This document shows, in pieces, positions 61,864 to 64,000 of a stretch of 64,000 nucleotides of DNA. The DNA is from Janthinobacterium tructae (lineage in GTDB: Bacteria; Pseudomonadota; Gammaproteobacteria; Burkholderiales; Burkholderiaceae_D): NCBI RefSeq assembly GCF_006517255.1, contig NZ_CP041185.1, forward strand, positions 4,650,001 through 4,714,000. The letters are read 5' to 3'. How positions within the stretch are numbered: the stretch's first letter is position 1; each line of letters begins with the position of its first letter. The notes below the pieces were generated by a model. That model had not been told where the DNA came from. It saw nothing but the letters and a program-made list of their open reading frames with translations, and did no database searches. The translations under genes and the position numbers were made by a program.

Positions 61864-62949
61864 ATGAGCGACTTCGTCCAGACCTCCATCCGCAACCGTA
61901 CCGGGCACATCGTGCTCGACCGTCCGAAAGCCTTCAATTCCCTGTCGCTGGAGATGGTGCGCGCCCTGAGTGCCGTCTTGCTGGCCTGGCGCGACGATCC
62001 GCAGGTGGACGCCGTCGTGATCCGTTCCAGCAGCGAAAAAGCCCTGTGCGCCGGTGGCGACATCCGTTTCTTTTACGATGCGGGCCTGGCTACGCCGCAA
62101 GGCGGCAGTGCGTTGCTGGAAGATTTCTTTACGGAAGAATACGCCTTAAATCATGTGATTCATTTCTACCCGAAACCGTATATCGCCGTGATGGATGGCG
62201 TGGTCATGGGCGGCGGCATGGGCGTGGCGCAAGCCGGGCCCGGCAACCGCCTGCGCATCGTCACGGGCCGCACGCGCATGGCCATGCCGGAAGTCAATAT
62301 CGGCTTGTTCCCGGACGTGGGCGGCAGTTATTTCCTGTCCCGCCTGGCCGGCCGGCTGGGCCTGTACCTGGGCTTGACGGGCTTGACGATCAACGCGGCC
62401 GATGCCCTGTACACGGGCCTGGCCGATGTCTACCTGCCCGAGGCGCAGATGGGGGCGCTGCTGGCCCTGTTCGACTCGACGCCGGGCGAGGCCTTGCCGG
62501 TGGCCATCAAGGCGCTGGCCGCGCCGTTTCAGGCCGAGGCGGGGGCTTCTCCTTTGGCCACCGCGCGCACGGCGCTGGACCGCCACTTCGGCGCCCCTTC
62601 CGTGGCTGCCATCATGGCCTCGCTGGCGCAGGACGACAGCGCGTTCGCGGGCAAGGCCCTGGCGGCCATGCGCCTGCGTTCTCCCTTGATGATGTCGGTG
62701 ACCCTGGAATTACTGCAACGCGGTGCCCATCTGGGCGTGGCCGATTGCCTGCGCCTGGAGCGCAGCGTGGTGCGCCACAATTTCGCGCATGGCGAAGTGC
62801 TCGAAGGCGTGCGCGCGCTGGTGATCGACAAGGACAATGCGCCACGCTGGAACCCTGCCAGCCTGGACGAGGTCGATGCAGCCATGGTGGCGCGTTTCTT
62901 TGCGCCCGTCTGGCCGGCGTCAGCGCATCCGCTGCGCCACCTCGATTAA
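61864..62949 (+). CDS. 3-hydroxyisobutyryl-CoA hydrolase-like enoyl-CoA hydratase family protein
   Basis: 361 residues of the crotonase superfamily. Motifs: GHIVLDRPKAFNSLSLEMV, oxyanion-hole KALCAGGDIRFFYDAG, MDGVVMGGGMGVAQAG and AMPEVNIGLFPDVGGSYFLSRL, whose Glu and Asp match hydrolase rather than simple hydratase members (valine degradation). The C-terminal domain ends with HNFAHGEVLEGVRALVIDKD, typical of the hydrolase family. The start at 61864 is where homology begins; the frame is open further upstream over the terminator. Substrate is inferred from family only. Confidence 0.85.
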   Translation: MSDFVQTSIRNRTGHIVLDRPKAFNSLSLEMVRALSAVLLAWRDDPQVDAVVIRSSSEKALCAGGDIRFFYDAGLATPQGGSALLEDFFTEEYALNHVIHFYPKPYIAVMDGVVMGGGMGVAQAGPGNRLRIVTGRTRMAMPEVNIGLFPDVGGSYFLSRLAGRLGLYLGLTGLTINAADALYTGLADVYLPEAQMGALLALFDSTPGEALPVAIKALAAPFQAEAGASPLATARTALDRHFGAPSVAAIMASLAQDDSAFAGKALAAMRLRSPLMMSVTLELLQRGAHLGVADCLRLERSVVRHNFAHGEVLEGVRALVIDKDNAPRWNPASLDEVDAAMVARFFAPVWPASAHPLRHLD

Positions 62950-63813
62950 TTAGCTGCGCTCGCGGTGGCGCAAGACCACGCGCTCGTTGGGGCCGAAGTA
63001 TTGCGCCAGCCGTTCCGCCATGTACACGGAGCGGTGCTGGCCGCCCGTGCAACCGAGCGCCACCGTCAGGTAGCTGCGGTTGTCGGATTTGAATGACGGC
63101 AACCACTTCTCGATGAAGGCGCGGATGTCGGCCAGCAGCTCCAGCGCGCTCGGTTGCGCGTCGAGGAAGGCGATCACGGGCGCATCGCGTCCGTCGAGCG
63201 GACGCAGCGCCAGGTCGTAATAGGGATTCGGCAAGGCCCGCACATCGAAGACGAAATCGGCGTCCAGCGGCACGCCCAGTTTGAAGGCGAACGATTCGAA
63301 GAACAGGGTCAGCGGCGCGCGTTCGGAGGCGACGATATCCTTGATCCAGGCGCGCAATTTATTGGCGCTCAGTTCCGAGGTATCGATCACATGGCCCAGC
63401 TGTTCGATGGTCGACAGGCGCTCGCGTTCTTCCGAGATGCATTCGATCAGGGTGCGGCGGCTGGCGGGGTTCTGGTTCGGACGCAATTCGTGCGACAGCG
63501 GATGGCTGCGCCGCGTTTCCGAGAAGCGCGCCACCAGCGAATGCGTGGTGGCCGTGAGGAACATCACCTTGACGTCATGCCCCTGGTCGCGCAGCAGGGC
63601 CACATTGTGCGGCAGGCTGGCCAGCGACTCGGCGCTGCGCGCATCGACGGCGACGGCCAGTTGCGGTGTGCCTTCGTCGAGCAAGGTTTGCACCAGGCTG
63701 GGCAGCAAGGCCGGTGGCAGGTTGTCGACACAATAGTAGCCGGTATCTTCCAGCACATTGAGCGCGACGGATTTACCGGAGCCGGATATTCCGGTGATAA
63801 GGACGATATGCAT
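62950..63813 (-). CDS. rapZ: RapZ, RNase adapter / nucleotide-binding protein
   Basis: 287 residues. Walker [31 protein letters not shown] region, and the C-terminal RNA-binding part with [19 protein letters not shown] and [20 protein letters not shown]. In enterobacteria RapZ guides RNase E to the glmZ sRNA and so controls GlmS. ATG 63813 gives [15 protein letters not shown], the usual start; a TTG at 63828 is in frame. It is convergent with the hydrolase gene, with adjacent stop codons. In relatives it usually follows hprK on the rpoN-hpf strand. Confidence 0.95.
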   Translation of the reverse strand: MHIVLITGISGSGKSVALNVLEDTGYYCVDNLPPALLPSLVQTLLDEGTPQLAVAVDARSAESLASLPHNVALLRDQGHDVKVMFLTATTHSLVARFSETRRSHPLSHELRPNQNPASRRTLIECISEERERLSTIEQLGHVIDTSELSANKLRAWIKDIVASERAPLTLFFESFAFKLGVPLDADFVFDVRALPNPYYDLALRPLDGRDAPVIAFLDAQPSALELLADIRAFIEKWLPSFKSDNRSYLTVALGCTGGQHRSVYMAERLAQYFGPNERVVLRHRERS

Positions 63814-63929
63814 ACGCCGATCATACAATAAAGATTGGCACTGCGCTCCCGAGGCAATGATCTTTACAAATTATTGCAATTATTGTTCGAGCATTGCTTG
63901 TATTTAATTGTTGCCATTGGCGTCAATGT

Positions 63930-63956
63930 GGGGTCAGACCCGTCGGGTCGGACCCC
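63930..63956. repeat. Short palindromic repeat near the right edge
   Basis: GGGGTCAGACCC, a 3-nt spacer and GGGTCGGACCCC make a nearly perfect self-complementary unit of two GGGTC-GACCC half palindromes. It lies about 115 bp upstream of rapZ, in a region with no visible gene. Confidence 0.55.
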
Positions 63957-64000
63957 GGTAATTAGTCACCACTCATTGCCAACCTCTGCCGCTCCATGAA

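Noticed and set aside
1..64000. CRISPR arrays, IS elements, prophage genes, rRNA
   Set aside because: No regularly spaced repeats, transposase, integrase or phage proteins and no rRNA sequences were found on reading both strands.

Overview
The window reads as a chromosomal segment of a betaproteobacterium of the order Burkholderiales, most likely family Oxalobacteraceae (Janthinobacterium/Massilia/Duganella type). That placement is an inference from protein character, high GC coding bias and gene neighbourhoods (ccsB-msrPQ, pil-aroK-aroB-dgt, lolB-ispE-tRNA-Gln-prs-rplY-pth-ychF, kdsD-kdsC-lptCAB-rpoN-hpf); no rRNA is present to test it. There are about 50 protein genes, one tRNA-Gln, several intrinsic terminators and a few palindromic intergenic repeats. 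No CRISPR array, rRNA, transposase, integrase or phage gene was seen.

Layout. 0-5 kb: end of ccsB, the msrPQ periplasmic methionine sulfoxide repair pair, lptM, cyaY and mrcA (PBP1A). 5.2-8.9 kb: an unusually compact type IV pilus assembly operon with a shortened PilM, PilN, a fused PilO-PilP and a PilQ without the usual N-terminal extension. 8.9-14 kb: a 747-residue Ig-repeat lipoprotein, a fused aroK-aroB gene and dgt. 14.2-21.7 kb: a tetrathionate reductase locus (ttrBCA on + and ttrRS on -). 21.7-25.7 kb (-): mutY, a dynamin-like GTPase and mutM. 25.8-35.2 kb: TPR protein, lolB, ispE, tRNA-Gln, prs, rplY, pth, a serine hydrolase (-), a DUF2975/HTH pair and ychF. 35.4-37.2 kb (-): a hybrid histidine kinase.

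38-49.4 kb: an iron/siderophore uptake island. It has a Fur box, a FecI-type sigma factor, FecR, two fused membrane-ATPase half transporters, a complete two-permease/ATPase/lipoprotein importer and a TonB receptor with a signalling domain. A near-identical 34-bp motif (31/34) stands before the transport operon and again before the receptor, and is the best candidate for the promoter read by the local sigma factor. This island is the most interesting system in the window: two structurally different inner-membrane siderophore transporters appear wired to one surface-signalling regulator.

49.4-56.2 kb: MipA-like outer-membrane protein, small lipoprotein, periplasmic asparaginase, MOSC protein, diguanylate cyclase and a CPA2 cation/proton antiporter. 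56.2-61.8 kb: the conserved KDO/LPS-transport operon kdsD-kdsC-lptC-lptA-lptB-rpoN-hpf. 61.9-63.8 kb: a 3-hydroxyisobutyryl-CoA hydrolase-like gene and rapZ (-). Compared with the order I recall for related Burkholderiales, lysA is absent beside lptM, the ttr genes sit where the neighbourhood of dgt usually continues, and ptsN-hprK are absent after hpf. This suggests a backbone broken by insertions and rearrangement.
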